From Mucilaginibacter hurinus (GTDB taxonomy: Bacteria > Bacteroidota > Bacteroidia > Sphingobacteriales > Sphingobacteriaceae), in NCBI RefSeq assembly GCF_003324525.1, contig NZ_QGDC01000002.1, forward strand, positions 496,001-560,000: a DNA stretch of 64,000 nucleotides, given 5' to 3'. Every line of letters begins with the position of its first letter. Positions within the stretch are counted from its first letter, which is position 1. The notes under the pieces are model-generated. The model had not been told where the DNA came from. It worked only from the letters and a program-made list of their open reading frames with translations, and did no database searches. A program made the translations under genes and the position numbers. Below are positions 32,372-41,865 of this stretch, one piece after another.

Positions 32372-35300
32372 TTAGTTTTTGATGATCTTGTATGATGACA
32401 CCGTCTTACCCCGCGTAAGCGTTAATATATAAATACCATTGTCCTGCCCGGCCATATCTACACTGATTACGCCGCTGCCGGCAGCATATTCGCGCGTAAA
32501 CACTGTACCGCCATTTAAACGTGTTATTGTTACTTCTGCACCACCGGCAATACCGGCTGTCTCCGGCAAACTGATGTTAACCTTATCGGCAAATGGGTTG
32601 GGATATACACTGACTACCTCACCATTAGCGGCAGTGCCCGGTGCCGTAGGAACGTGTTTGTTATTGCCTGCATTTTTGGGTGCTTGTATAATCACCGTTA
32701 AGCTCGCCGATTTTTTGATGTTTAATTGCTGATGCGTTTCAATCACCTGTATTACGGCCGTGTCCGGCTGGGCCCAAATTACCGTAAACTTGTTACCGTC
32801 TGCAGCTGTGTTGTTGTTCCCGGGCAGTGTCCAGTGATATTTATTACCGTTGTCCGGGGTGTAATACTCGCTTTTACTAAAGCTTTCAACAACCGCCGGG
32901 CCGGTAATTTGCGGCGCGGGTAAACTTTCAACCGTTACTTCAATGGTGCGGCTCTTTCCTAGTCCGCAGTTAGTGTATGGCGTTGCTTCAACGGTGTATT
33001 TACCCGCCTTTTTCCATGCCACGGTAACGCTGTTTGTGCCATATTGTACAAACGGATTTCCGCTAATGGTCCATTTGTAGTATGTGTTATATTCAACAGG
33101 CATATGGTAATCGGTTTTCTGGTTAACCTCAACATAAGTTTCGCCTTTTATGTAGCCTGCATTGGCGGGCGTTATTTTTGTACCGTCCTCATATATAACG
33201 CCGTTATTGTCTGTAAAGTAAACCTTGCCCGGGTTGATACTTACAGATAAAACTGATTCGGCCAGGAAAAAATCCTTCCAGGTATTGCCGCCATCAAATG
33301 TTTCATACATGCGGTCGGCCACCATGTAACCGTGCAATCTATCTAAAAATTTAAGGTCCCTAATGTTTTGCGAATAAAGCTGCGTTTCAACCAAATTCCA
33401 GGTACGCCCGCCATCCTTTGTCTTTAACAATTTACCATCGTTGCCACCTACCAGGCCGTTTAGTTCGTCAAAAAAATGTATCGCGTTTAAATAATAAGAT
33501 GTACCCTTTGATTCCCAGGTAAGTCCCTTATCCTTTGTTTTATAAACCGTACCCGAGCCGGCAACGAAAAAGCCGGTTTTGTCATTTATAAATGAAAAGG
33601 CAAGCGTGTTTCCCATACCACCAATACCCCGGAGCTTTTCCCATGATTTACCACCATCAGCCGTGCGATACAGATAACTGTCGCTTTTAAAAAACCCTGT
33701 TTGTGCATCTATGAAATGTAATCCGGCAGGGTTATTGGCACCGGATAGCTTATGTAATGCCCAGTTTTGGCCACCATCCGCGGTAACGTGTACACCTTTA
33801 TTACTACTCACTACGCCGTTGTCTTTATCGAAAAAGAAACTACCTGTAATGTTGAACGGGTTTGATTGATTGGGGATCAGCACCTGCTGCCAGGTGAGGC
33901 CACCATCAATTGTTTTGTAGCTGCTGGTACCAAACCGGTACCAATTGTTATCGTCAATAAAGTTTGATGACACGAAACCATTGCCGGAGTAATACTGTGA
34001 GCGGTGTAGCCATGGCCCGCTAACCCCCTTCTTTAAAAAAATATCCTGCGACATTGCCCTGTAAGCACTGATGCCACTTACTAAACAAAATTTATTTCTG
34101 GTTGCGTTTATAGCAAAACCGTTAGCCGGGCGCCCATCATTCTGCATGTTCCAGGTAAAACCACCATCCGTGGTTAAATACATACCCCCATTTTCTATTA
34201 GTATAACGCCATAATTTTTGTCAATAAAATATAAACGCTTTACACTGCTTTGCATCTCGCTTATTTTTCCCCACGTTGTGCCGCCATCTGTGGTTCGGTA
34301 TATACCACGGTTAGTGGCTACAAAGCCAAGTGATTTACTTACAAATGTAATAGCAGATACGCTTACACCATAGCTATAGTCATCAAAGCCCGGCAAAACA
34401 ATGTTCTGCCATGTTTTACCGCCATCTTTCGTTCGTAATAGCTTGCCATTGCTGCCACCTACAAAACCATCGTTCTCGTCAGAAAAGTAGGCGCAGTAGA
34501 GCGTAAAAGAACTATTTACATAAGCGCTGTAGAATTGCCAGTTAACACCGCCATCGGTTGTTTTATAAAACCCATAGTCGCCCAGCAGGTAGCCAATGGA
34601 AGCATTGTAAAAATACATCCTGGTAAAATTCTGGCCCGATGTTGGCTGCGGCACCTCAACCGGGAACCATGTTGCTGCGCCATCCTCAGTTTTCAACATT
34701 CTGCCTGCCGCGTACATGTAAGCTATCTTACTGTCAATGGCCTGTATTGCGGCGTAAGAGTTGTTCACGTTGGTTTTTTGCCACGTGTTGCCATCATCGT
34801 CAGAAAAAACAATGGTATTGTTGTCGCCAACTGCAACTAAACGCCGGCCAACATAGGCCACGTCAAGTAAAGCATTTGTAGCTCGACGATAAGGGTAGCT
34901 ACAATCAGCCGGCGCAGTATTTTCCTGCGCATCTGTAACGGTGATCACAAATGACTTTTGCAGCGACGCGGCTGAGTTGCTCCCCTGTACACGTATGGTA
35001 TAAACACTTTTATTTTCGAAATCAAAAATTGCATTGGTTTTAAGCTGACCGTTTTCAATTTTGAAACTATTGTTATCACTATCACCTGATCCGGCAATCA
35101 TTTCAAACTTGTATTTGTCGGCCGCGCTGGTTGAGGGAAATGAGCCAACCACTGTTCCTACAGGCATGTTCTCATTAACGGCCTTGTTGCTCAGCTTAAA
35201 CAACGGAATATCCTCGGTAAAATTGATGATTTTCAGCAAATCACCAGCCGGCAGATGCATTCCTTTTTGTGCTACACCGGCGGCGTTACCTACCAGGTTA

Positions 35301-36919
35301 ACAGTTATATTAGCATTAGGGTTATTAATTGATTTTATATTAAATGTGCCTTTAGTTTGCCCTACCCTCCCTGTTAAGTAGGCCAGCCTGAGTGATGTTT
35401 GATTGCCCGGCGCTAACACCTGGTCTGGCTGCCCCCCCAGGTAAAATGGCGCCCCTGAAACCGATATCTCGTGCAGTTTTAGCTCGTTTTTGCCGCGATT
35501 TTTAATGGTTACCTGCATTAAAGCAACACTATCAGCCAATGAGTTAAAATTTACAACTGTGCCGGTGTTTGCCATGGTATAGCCTACTGTTAACTCAATA
35601 AGCGGCGAAGGTGTGTTTGCCCACAACTCGTAGTAGCGGTAATATTGATCTCTTTTTTGTGATGTTACGTAAACAATGCCGTTTGCTTCAAACATTTTAT
35701 CAGGATTATCAGGCATATCAATATCAACGGCCGGATCAGAACTGCCGTCATAACTGTACAGCCTGGCCGGGTTGTAGTAGTAAGCCTGTGCGGCTATCAT
35801 GTACATTTTATTACCAACTACTACAGGTTTTTGACCGGGACGCAAAAAGACATTACCAATTTTTGCCGTGCCGGTTTCAGTGCCATCAGTCCCCCAAAAC
35901 TCATAATTACGGGCCGCCGAAAAATACATTTTATTGTTATACCAGGTAAAATTTTGGGAGTTAGAATTGCTCGTGTACCGGTCCCAGCTAAACGTTTTTA
36001 CCTGTTGTGTACCGGCTGTTGTGCCATCACTTTTCCATATTGCATCCGTTCCGGTATAATTTCCGTCGTAAGATTGCATAGCAAAATAAAAGTTATCGCC
36101 GGCAGCAGTAAAATTGTTAATGTACAGCTGGCCATAGTTTGCCGCTTTATACTCTTTTAACAGTACCGCAGTTGTACTGCCAGGCGAAAGCGCATATATT
36201 TTTATATTTTGCTGCGACGTCCAGTCGCCCCCGTCACAACTCACAAACACCAGCTTGCCATTCCAACTTAATAAATTGGTTATGTAATAGTTGTTATCAT
36301 TGGTGAGCTTAATGGTTTTGGTGCCGGCCGACGTACCATCAGTACGCTGTAGCACATGGTTTTCGTATAATATGTACAAGTAGTTACCTGCAACAATTAA
36401 TTTATTTATAGCGCCATTGTTGGCTGGTGACACTTTTATTGTGCCCGCGCTGGTTCCATCTGTTTTCCAGATAGACGCGCTATTGCCGCCGCCTTCATAT
36501 GCCGCGAAAATCAAATTCCCTTTATAAAGTGTAAAGTGCCGCGGCAAACCGCTGTTGCGCGAAAACGATTTTAGTTTTACTGTACCTGCAAAAGTGCCGT
36601 CACTTTTCCATATCACCGGCCCGGTTACGTCATCGTATCCCGGAAAGTAAACATGATCTTTAAATGTAAACATTTCTACGCCAGTGGATGAGCTGTTTAT
36701 ATTTAACGGTTTAACCAACGTAGTTCCCTGCGGTGTGCCATCGCTACGCCAAAGGCCTGCATTAAACTCATCGCGACTTAAAAACAGCAAATTATTACCA
36801 AGTTTTCCGGTAGAAAATGTTTCGGTGGTTAACAGGGTTTTTAATAACACCTGAGCCTGTAACACCTCCGTTTGCAACAAGCAAACCATGGCGCACAACA
36901 ATATTGTTTTTTTTAACAT
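32372..36919 (-). CDS. Giant secreted T9SS cargo protein with hyalin-like and YCF48/BNR-type repeats
   Basis: A 1515-residue surface or secreted protein. After a signal peptide (LLCAMVCLLQTEVLQAQ) come many repeats of the type W-SDGT-AGT (about residues 30-440), a segment of about 450-545 with ASPM/SPD-like beta-sandwich character, a cadherin-like domain (FKLSNKAVNENMPVGTVVGSF, about 575-670), about ten YCF48/BNR-like propeller repeats (TxDGGxTW, about 690-1240), two PKD-like domains, and a C-terminal type IX sorting domain (VVSVYPNPFADKVNISLP...GIYILTLTRGKTVSSYKIIKN). It is probably anchored or released at the cell surface. Confidence 0.92.
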   Translation of the reverse strand: MLKKTILLCAMVCLLQTEVLQAQVLLKTLLTTETFSTGKLGNNLLFLSRDEFNAGLWRSDGTPQGTTLVKPLNINSSSTGVEMFTFKDHVYFPGYDDVTGPVIWKSDGTFAGTVKLKSFSRNSGLPRHFTLYKGNLIFAAYEGGGNSASIWKTDGTSAGTIKVSPANNGAINKLIVAGNYLYILYENHVLQRTDGTSAGTKTIKLTNDNNYYITNLLSWNGKLVFVSCDGGDWTSQQNIKIYALSPGSTTAVLLKEYKAANYGQLYINNFTAAGDNFYFAMQSYDGNYTGTDAIWKSDGTTAGTQQVKTFSWDRYTSNSNSQNFTWYNNKMYFSAARNYEFWGTDGTETGTAKIGNVFLRPGQKPVVVGNKMYMIAAQAYYYNPARLYSYDGSSDPAVDIDMPDNPDKMFEANGIVYVTSQKRDQYYRYYELWANTPSPLIELTVGYTMANTGTVVNFNSLADSVALMQVTIKNRGKNELKLHEISVSGAPFYLGGQPDQVLAPGNQTSLRLAYLTGRVGQTKGTFNIKSINNPNANITVNLVGNAAGVAQKGMHLPAGDLLKIINFTEDIPLFKLSNKAVNENMPVGTVVGSFPSTSAADKYKFEMIAGSGDSDNNSFKIENGQLKTNAIFDFENKSVYTIRVQGSNSAASLQKSFVITVTDAQENTAPADCSYPYRRATNALLDVAYVGRRLVAVGDNNTIVFSDDDGNTWQKTNVNNSYAAIQAIDSKIAYMYAAGRMLKTEDGAATWFPVEVPQPTSGQNFTRMYFYNASIGYLLGDYGFYKTTDGGVNWQFYSAYVNSSFTLYCAYFSDENDGFVGGSNGKLLRTKDGGKTWQNIVLPGFDDYSYGVSVSAITFVSKSLGFVATNRGIYRTTDGGTTWGKISEMQSSVKRLYFIDKNYGVILIENGGMYLTTDGGFTWNMQNDGRPANGFAINATRNKFCLVSGISAYRAMSQDIFLKKGVSGPWLHRSQYYSGNGFVSSNFIDDNNWYRFGTSSYKTIDGGLTWQQVLIPNQSNPFNITGSFFFDKDNGVVSSNKGVHVTADGGQNWALHKLSGANNPAGLHFIDAQTGFFKSDSYLYRTADGGKSWEKLRGIGGMGNTLAFSFINDKTGFFVAGSGTVYKTKDKGLTWESKGTSYYLNAIHFFDELNGLVGGNDGKLLKTKDGGRTWNLVETQLYSQNIRDLKFLDRLHGYMVADRMYETFDGGNTWKDFFLAESVLSVSINPGKVYFTDNNGVIYEDGTKITPANAGYIKGETYVEVNQKTDYHMPVEYNTYYKWTISGNPFVQYGTNSVTVAWKKAGKYTVEATPYTNCGLGKSRTIEVTVESLPAPQITGPAVVESFSKSEYYTPDNGNKYHWTLPGNNNTAADGNKFTVIWAQPDTAVIQVIETHQQLNIKKSASLTVIIQAPKNAGNNKHVPTAPGTAANGEVVSVYPNPFADKVNISLPETAGIAGGAEVTITRLNGGTVFTREYAAGSGVISVDMAGQDNGIYILTLTRGKTVSSYKIIKN

Positions 36920-36926
36920 GATAGGT

Positions 36927-37082
36927 TTAGATTGAGGAGCAGGTTACGTAGTTTCTGTGTACTGATTCATTGCGAAGCATAAAGTTATCCTGCTGAAATT
37001 TTTTTATAAAACTTTGCGCATAAGTATGTACTGACAGCAGCGTAATAAATGCTGCTAAAAAGAAGGTAGCTTTGTTAAGCAT
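36927..37082 (-). CDS. Possible 51-residue secreted peptide upstream of the T9SS protein
   Basis: The frame from ATG at 37082 gives a convincing signal peptide (LNKATFFLAAFITLLSVHTYAQ) followed by only 28 residues. It ends eight bases before the start of the giant T9SS gene, on the same strand. It may be a small secreted peptide, a leader peptide, or the N-terminal remnant of a lost secreted protein. No clear ribosome site is visible. Confidence 0.35.
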   Translation of the reverse strand: MLNKATFFLAAFITLLSVHTYAQSFIKKFQQDNFMLRNESVHRNYVTCSSI

Positions 37083-37231
37083 GATAAGGTTGAATAATAA
37101 TTAAGTAATTAGTACTCAAATCTATAAAAACATCTCAACTTTTAAAGTAAGCGTTACTACAATAAATTGAACTTCACTGAAGATAACCTTAGCTGCGGGC
37201 CAATACATCATCAGGTTGAGATGAGCAACTC

Positions 37232-37552
37232 TTATTTATTAGCTGGAGCTAGCTTGCTTAAGATACTATTATCTACGTAAAAAGTTCCAAAAGGCACCAT
37301 AGACGCTACCAGAAGCTTCCAGGTTATCTTTGTAAACTTCCAGTTTTGCGCAATAGCAACGCTTATGGTGTTAAACACGTACCATAAAAAAAGCACGCCA
37401 TGTACAGGGCCTACAATTTTTACTACGGCGGGTGAGTCAAACCAATATTTCAGGGGCATCCCGGCAAACACCAGTATTATAAGAGAAGCGCCTTCAAGAT
37501 ATCCTAAAAGTCTTAACCGTCCAATCGGGTCTTTTATCATATTTATATTCAT
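37232..37552 (-). CDS. DUF3817 domain membrane protein
   Basis: About 106 residues with three predicted transmembrane helices. The family pattern is clear: GRLRLLGYLEGASLIILVFAGMPLKYW near the start and VGPVHGVLFLWYV in the middle. The function is unknown. An upstream in-frame extension to 37672 overlaps the neighbouring membrane gene and has no homology, so the ATG at 37552 is preferred. It is followed by no gene on this strand for some 300 bases, up to the T9SS gene region. Confidence 0.85.
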   Translation of the reverse strand: MNINMIKDPIGRLRLLGYLEGASLIILVFAGMPLKYWFDSPAVVKIVGPVHGVLFLWYVFNTISVAIAQNWKFTKITWKLLVASMVPFGTFYVDNSILSKLAPANK

Positions 37553-37581
37553 ATCCAATATTATATCAGTTACCTGCCAAT

Positions 37582-38043
37582 TTAATATAAACGCCCCAAT
37601 GGCCGGGCTGCCAGCGGCGAAAATGGCCAGGGTATGGCAATTATAATCAGCAATAAGGCTATGCAAAACCAACGCAGCATAGTTCGGTACCTATCGCTGT
37701 CAGCGGCTTCCCGCTTTGCCTTTGCCGACCCGATGGTTATAATAATTACCGCAGTAAACATCATAGCCGCGTGGAAATACCTGAAAAAGTCCTGCTGATT
37801 AATTAACTCATTGCTAACCGGCCATTTATTTGCCATAACCAACGGGCTTTGAAAATATAGCAGCGTGCCAATCACCAGTTGAAGGTGAGCAATAGTGGCT
37901 GTCCAGTGCCTGAAGGCGTTTGCGACCCGTGTGAACGGACGGTTTTTAACCAGACCTATACACGCTATAAAAATAGACGTAGAAAGGCTAATTACAACAA
38001 GCCAGCGAAATAACGAGTGTGTCGAGAGTAGAAAATTATACAT
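37582..38043 (-). CDS. Membrane protein of unknown function, four helices
   Basis: A 153-residue protein with four predicted helices and histidines positioned in or near them (STHSLFRW, AFRHWTATIAHLQL, RYFHAAMM), a pattern resembling small cytochrome b-like or DoxX-like proteins. I recognise it only as a Bacteroidota family of unknown role; it ends in a proline-rich IPWPFSPLAARP tail. It precedes the DUF3817 gene by 29 bases, so the two are probably co-transcribed. Confidence 0.75.
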   Translation of the reverse strand: MYNFLLSTHSLFRWLVVISLSTSIFIACIGLVKNRPFTRVANAFRHWTATIAHLQLVIGTLLYFQSPLVMANKWPVSNELINQQDFFRYFHAAMMFTAVIIITIGSAKAKREAADSDRYRTMLRWFCIALLLIIIAIPWPFSPLAARPLGRLY

Positions 38044-38258
38044 GCAAATGAATAGCAGGTACCCTACTGCGAATTGCTGCCATTAGTAAACTGCGGCTAA
38101 AACCCAGCCTGACGTAACGCAAGTGGCGAGCGGTACCCTCGCATAGTGCTTTAATAAGTTACAATTATCGTGTTACTGCCGTAATTTAGCAACATAATGG
38201 CGTCATAATACAATATTAGTCAACGGGCACAGCCGCGGGGCAATAGAGTGAAAAATTG

Positions 38259-41200
38259 CTAGCTAAGGTTTAGCGTAGCCTGCTCTGCCTTCCTTACAAT
38301 ATCAGTGATGATGTTATCCAACTCGTGTATTGATGAAACGATGTTTTTTAACAGGAAGGCGGTGTCGACCGGGTCGTTATCATGATTTTCGAGGATATCA
38401 ATAAGGCCTAATACACGGGCTAACGGCGCCCTTACTATGTGCATTTGTATCCAGGCTATTTCACCGAGCCTCTTGTTCTGTTTCTCCAGCGCTTCAAGGT
38501 AAATCAATCGCTCGGTTATGTTATTGGCCAGTACCAGGTGGGCCGATTTACCTTTAAACGGGATAGTATTGCGTTTTATTTCTACTTGTATACGTTCACC
38601 GCTTTTCTTTTTGTGCGTAAATACGCCTACAAAAAAATCTTTTTGTAAGCGGCCTTTTTCATTGGCTTCGTACAATTCACCCAGTTTATCAGCGGGCCGT
38701 ATGTCCTTTATCGTCATACTTAAAAATTCGTCTCTTGTGTAGCCATACTGTTGAATTGCAGCTATATTAACATCTAAAAATTGCAGCGTTTCTACATCAT
38801 AAACCCACATAGGCTGCGGACTTAAGTGAAATAAGTCGCTATATCGGCTTTCTGACTGCTCTAGCTCCAAAGTTTTTCGTTCCCGTTCGTTCTCAGCCTT
38901 TTTCCTATCCGATACGTCAATGCCGATACACTGGATCTCGGCAGGCTGGCCTGCTGAATTTGTAAGGCAGATAAAATGCCAAAAGGTATACTTTATTGCC
39001 CCGTCCTTACCATACTTTTCCAACTCTGCCTCAAATACCTGGTTAGGATGAGCGATACATTTTTGGCTAACCTCAACAATGCGTTGCTGCTGGTGAGGCT
39101 GCACAAAAGCCATAGCGTTTGTACCAACAACATCAGTTCCGTTAGCAAACCCAAAATCTTCTTTGTACTTTTTATTGGCGTAACTGTAGTTGCCGTTAAA
39201 ATCAATGCGTATCACATAATTTGTTTGCGACTCAACCAGGTTACGCAACCGTGTTTCGCTGGCTGCAAGTTCTTCCTGAATCCTTTTACTTTGCGTGATA
39301 TCCATATAAGCGGCTATCACTTTGGACGGTTCGCCATGGTGATCCAGCTTTATACGGCCCCATGTGCGCAGATTCCTTACTTCACCATCCGGGCGTATAA
39401 TCCGTTCTTCAGAAACAAAGTCTTCGTGCGTCTTAAAAAAATTGCCTATCCTGGCCATAACCATATCCTTATCTTCCGGGTGTAAAAAGTCATAGTAAAG
39501 ATCGATTGTAGGCTTAACTGTTTTATCTATGCCAAATATGTTGTACAATTCATTTGACCACGTTAGCTCGCGGGTTTTAACGTCTAGCTGAACGCTGCCA
39601 AAATGTGCCAGTTCCTGACTCTGCCTCATCAAAAAGTTGGCTTCTTCCAGCAACTCCAAATCACTGCGGTTTTGCAGTATAAGCTGAATAAGGTATACCG
39701 CCCTATCAATTATTTTCAATTCATCGTTTGTAGGCCATTTTACTGATTTGTAGTACATGCCTAAGGTTGCTATTACCGTGCCGCCGGCGTTTACAATAGG
39801 CTGCGACCAGCAGGCGCGTAAGTTATTTTGTAAAGCAATTTGCTTATAATTGACCCATCGAGCGTCGTTTGCTATATCACTGGCTATTACCTTCTCATTT
39901 TTAAAAGCTGCCGTGCCGCATGACCCGGTATTGTCTGCCACCTCCAGGTTTTCTATCGCCGCTTGATAGTCTGGCGGCAATGAATTGGCAACCCAATTGT
40001 ATAAATGCCCATTTTTTACTTGCATAATGGAACAAATCATCTCCGGAAAAATACTTTCAATACCTTGCAGGTAGGTTCTTAACACGGTGGTTGTTGGCTC
40101 TGTTGCCCTGGCGTTTAACTCTAGCACCTGTTTTTCTATATGCTCCAGTTCTGAAATTCTTTTTGATGCGGTTATATCCATCATCAATCCTCTGAGCCAC
40201 TTCGGTGCGCCGTTTTCGCGGATCACCGACACCGATACCTTCATCCAAACCTCGGTACCGTCTTTTTTTACGACGCGATAATCGCCTGTATAATTTTCTC
40301 TTTCATGTATCTGTTTAAAGGCCTGAGACAGTATATCCGCCTTATCATCAGGATAAAGTAATTTATCAATAAAACCGGGCCGGCGGATGCACTCTGCAGG
40401 CGTGTAACCCAGCAAATCGGTAACATGACCGTTAATAAAAATAAGTTCCAGGGTTTGCGCGTCGCTTTCAAACACAATGCCATCAACTGTTTGAATAAGC
40501 GTTTCCAGTCGGTTACGCGAATCCTCTAATGCCTGCTGCGTTAATTTTTGTTTGGTAATATCATGGCCAATACCGTACATTCTTTTAAATACACCGTCAA
40601 CCAATTCACCTTTACCGGTAAACCTTATCCATCGTTCATTGCCTTTTGGCGTAAGTACATTAAGTTCAACATCAAAATAATCTCCTTTTTCAACCGCTCT
40701 TTTGTACAGATCCTCAAAAATGTCCCTATCCCGCTGCCCTTTTAAAAGTGTTAGCCCAAAATCGCGCGTTATCTCGGTTCCGGGTTCCACCTCCATAATT
40801 TCATAATGAATATCGGGCCAATAAAACCGGTTATTACTATCCATTTCCCAGCTACCAATTCGTGCAACCTTTTGCGTCTCTCTTAAAAAACGCTCGTTGT
40901 CAATAAGTTTCGCATCCTTTTGCTTTTCCTTCTCGCGGGCTATAACAATGTCAGTAACGTTTTGCAGCGTACGGATAACAAAGTCTATCTGGCCTTCAGT
41001 ATTTAAAATGGGCGTATTAGTCGCCTCGAAATACAGGGTTTCCACCCCACTGATTGCCGCAAGCGGTTTTAAAAATTTTTGTACCGGGGTTTTTACAGCT
41101 TGTTTTTTTAAGTATACTTCTTTTATTGATTGTTCAACGTCCGAAAGCCCCTGTGCCTCCAGGTGCATGCCAGGGTGCGGTTCTTTGATAAAAAAAGAAG

Positions 41201-41351
41201 TGTTAATTATTTCGTGTGAGGGGCGCCCCGTAAGGGCAATGTAACCAGCATTTGCCTGCAGCACACGTATATCGGGATAGTTACCCTGCAAAATAACAGT
41301 AGGAACAGGCGAAGCTTCAAATATGTGGTAAAAAAGGTCCCTAGTCTCCAT
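38259..41351 (-). CDS. Multi-PAS/GAF signalling protein with an orphan histidine-phosphotransfer-like C-terminus
   Basis: A 1030-residue soluble protein: PAS (about 5-120), a PAS with PAC (about 145-265), PAS (about 280-395), GAF (about 410-555), then three more PAS domains (about 570-690, 695-815, 835-955). The C-terminal 75 residues (LGEIAWIQMHIVRAPLARVLGLIDILE...ELDNIITDIVRKAEQ) resemble the dimerisation helices of a histidine kinase, with H in MHIVRAPL, but the gene then ends and there is no ATPase domain. It therefore cannot phosphorylate itself. It could act as a sensor arm for a partner. Confidence 0.9.
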   Translation of the reverse strand: METRDLFYHIFEASPVPTVILQGNYPDIRVLQANAGYIALTGRPSHEIINTSFFIKEPHPGMHLEAQGLSDVEQSIKEVYLKKQAVKTPVQKFLKPLAAISGVETLYFEATNTPILNTEGQIDFVIRTLQNVTDIVIAREKEKQKDAKLIDNERFLRETQKVARIGSWEMDSNNRFYWPDIHYEIMEVEPGTEITRDFGLTLLKGQRDRDIFEDLYKRAVEKGDYFDVELNVLTPKGNERWIRFTGKGELVDGVFKRMYGIGHDITKQKLTQQALEDSRNRLETLIQTVDGIVFESDAQTLELIFINGHVTDLLGYTPAECIRRPGFIDKLLYPDDKADILSQAFKQIHERENYTGDYRVVKKDGTEVWMKVSVSVIRENGAPKWLRGLMMDITASKRISELEHIEKQVLELNARATEPTTTVLRTYLQGIESIFPEMICSIMQVKNGHLYNWVANSLPPDYQAAIENLEVADNTGSCGTAAFKNEKVIASDIANDARWVNYKQIALQNNLRACWSQPIVNAGGTVIATLGMYYKSVKWPTNDELKIIDRAVYLIQLILQNRSDLELLEEANFLMRQSQELAHFGSVQLDVKTRELTWSNELYNIFGIDKTVKPTIDLYYDFLHPEDKDMVMARIGNFFKTHEDFVSEERIIRPDGEVRNLRTWGRIKLDHHGEPSKVIAAYMDITQSKRIQEELAASETRLRNLVESQTNYVIRIDFNGNYSYANKKYKEDFGFANGTDVVGTNAMAFVQPHQQQRIVEVSQKCIAHPNQVFEAELEKYGKDGAIKYTFWHFICLTNSAGQPAEIQCIGIDVSDRKKAENERERKTLELEQSESRYSDLFHLSPQPMWVYDVETLQFLDVNIAAIQQYGYTRDEFLSMTIKDIRPADKLGELYEANEKGRLQKDFFVGVFTHKKKSGERIQVEIKRNTIPFKGKSAHLVLANNITERLIYLEALEKQNKRLGEIAWIQMHIVRAPLARVLGLIDILENHDNDPVDTAFLLKNIVSSIHELDNIITDIVRKAEQATLNLS

Positions 41352-41445
41352 CTTGCCATTTTAATTTCCAACAATACTCGTGTTAAAATGTTTATTTTGC
41401 ACCGTAACCGGCAGCTTTTCGCTAACATTGGCATAGCCCATAGTT

Positions 41446-41819
41446 CTATGATAACACCGTGTATGGCGGAACTTTATTGGTAAGCATTTCGTGCCATTGC
41501 AGTATTTGGTGCAACACAATGCCATCGGCAAAACCACCCCGGCCTATGCCTAACACCGCCGCTGCCGATAAAAGCGGCACCGAAGTAGCCGGTAGCGTTC
41601 TGGTTTGGCCGAGCAGCCCTTCACGATGACGTTTTGCCGCCCGGTAAATAAGTACAGCAATGATAGCCGCCATTACGATGAAAGCCGAAAGCATGCTCGT
41701 AAATTAGGGTAAAAAGTGCTGTTGTAAATTCCGTTTTGGAGCGATTTATTACACGTAGTACATGCTAATGACGCATTTGATAACAGTATTGAAATTACAA
41801 AAGCGATCAATTTTTTCAT
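41446..41819 (-). pseudogene. DUF2243-like membrane protein gene with frameshift and truncated end
   Basis: From ATG at 41819 the first frame gives a signal peptide and a cysteine pair, KKLIAFVISILLSNASLACTTCNK, then SLQNGIYNSTFYPNL, and soon stops at 41673. The second frame, from about 41694, continues as the expected next helix MLSAFIVMAAIIAVLIYRAAKRH and the DUF2243 core GIGRGGFADGIVLHQILQWHEML. A one-base change near 41698 would join them. The second frame stops at VPPYTVLS, where DUF2243 proteins normally continue for several more helices, so the 3' part is lost too. A genuine pseudogene or a sequencing error are both possible for the shift. Confidence 0.7.
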
Positions 41820-41865
41820 GTTCGGCTGGCCTGTTAAACTTAAACATGATATATTCCATATCGTT

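Noticed and set aside
32372..36919. Repeated TxDGGxTW codon blocks as a possible CRISPR or DNA repeat array
   Set aside because: The repetition is at protein level in a long open frame, with variable spacing and diverged bases.
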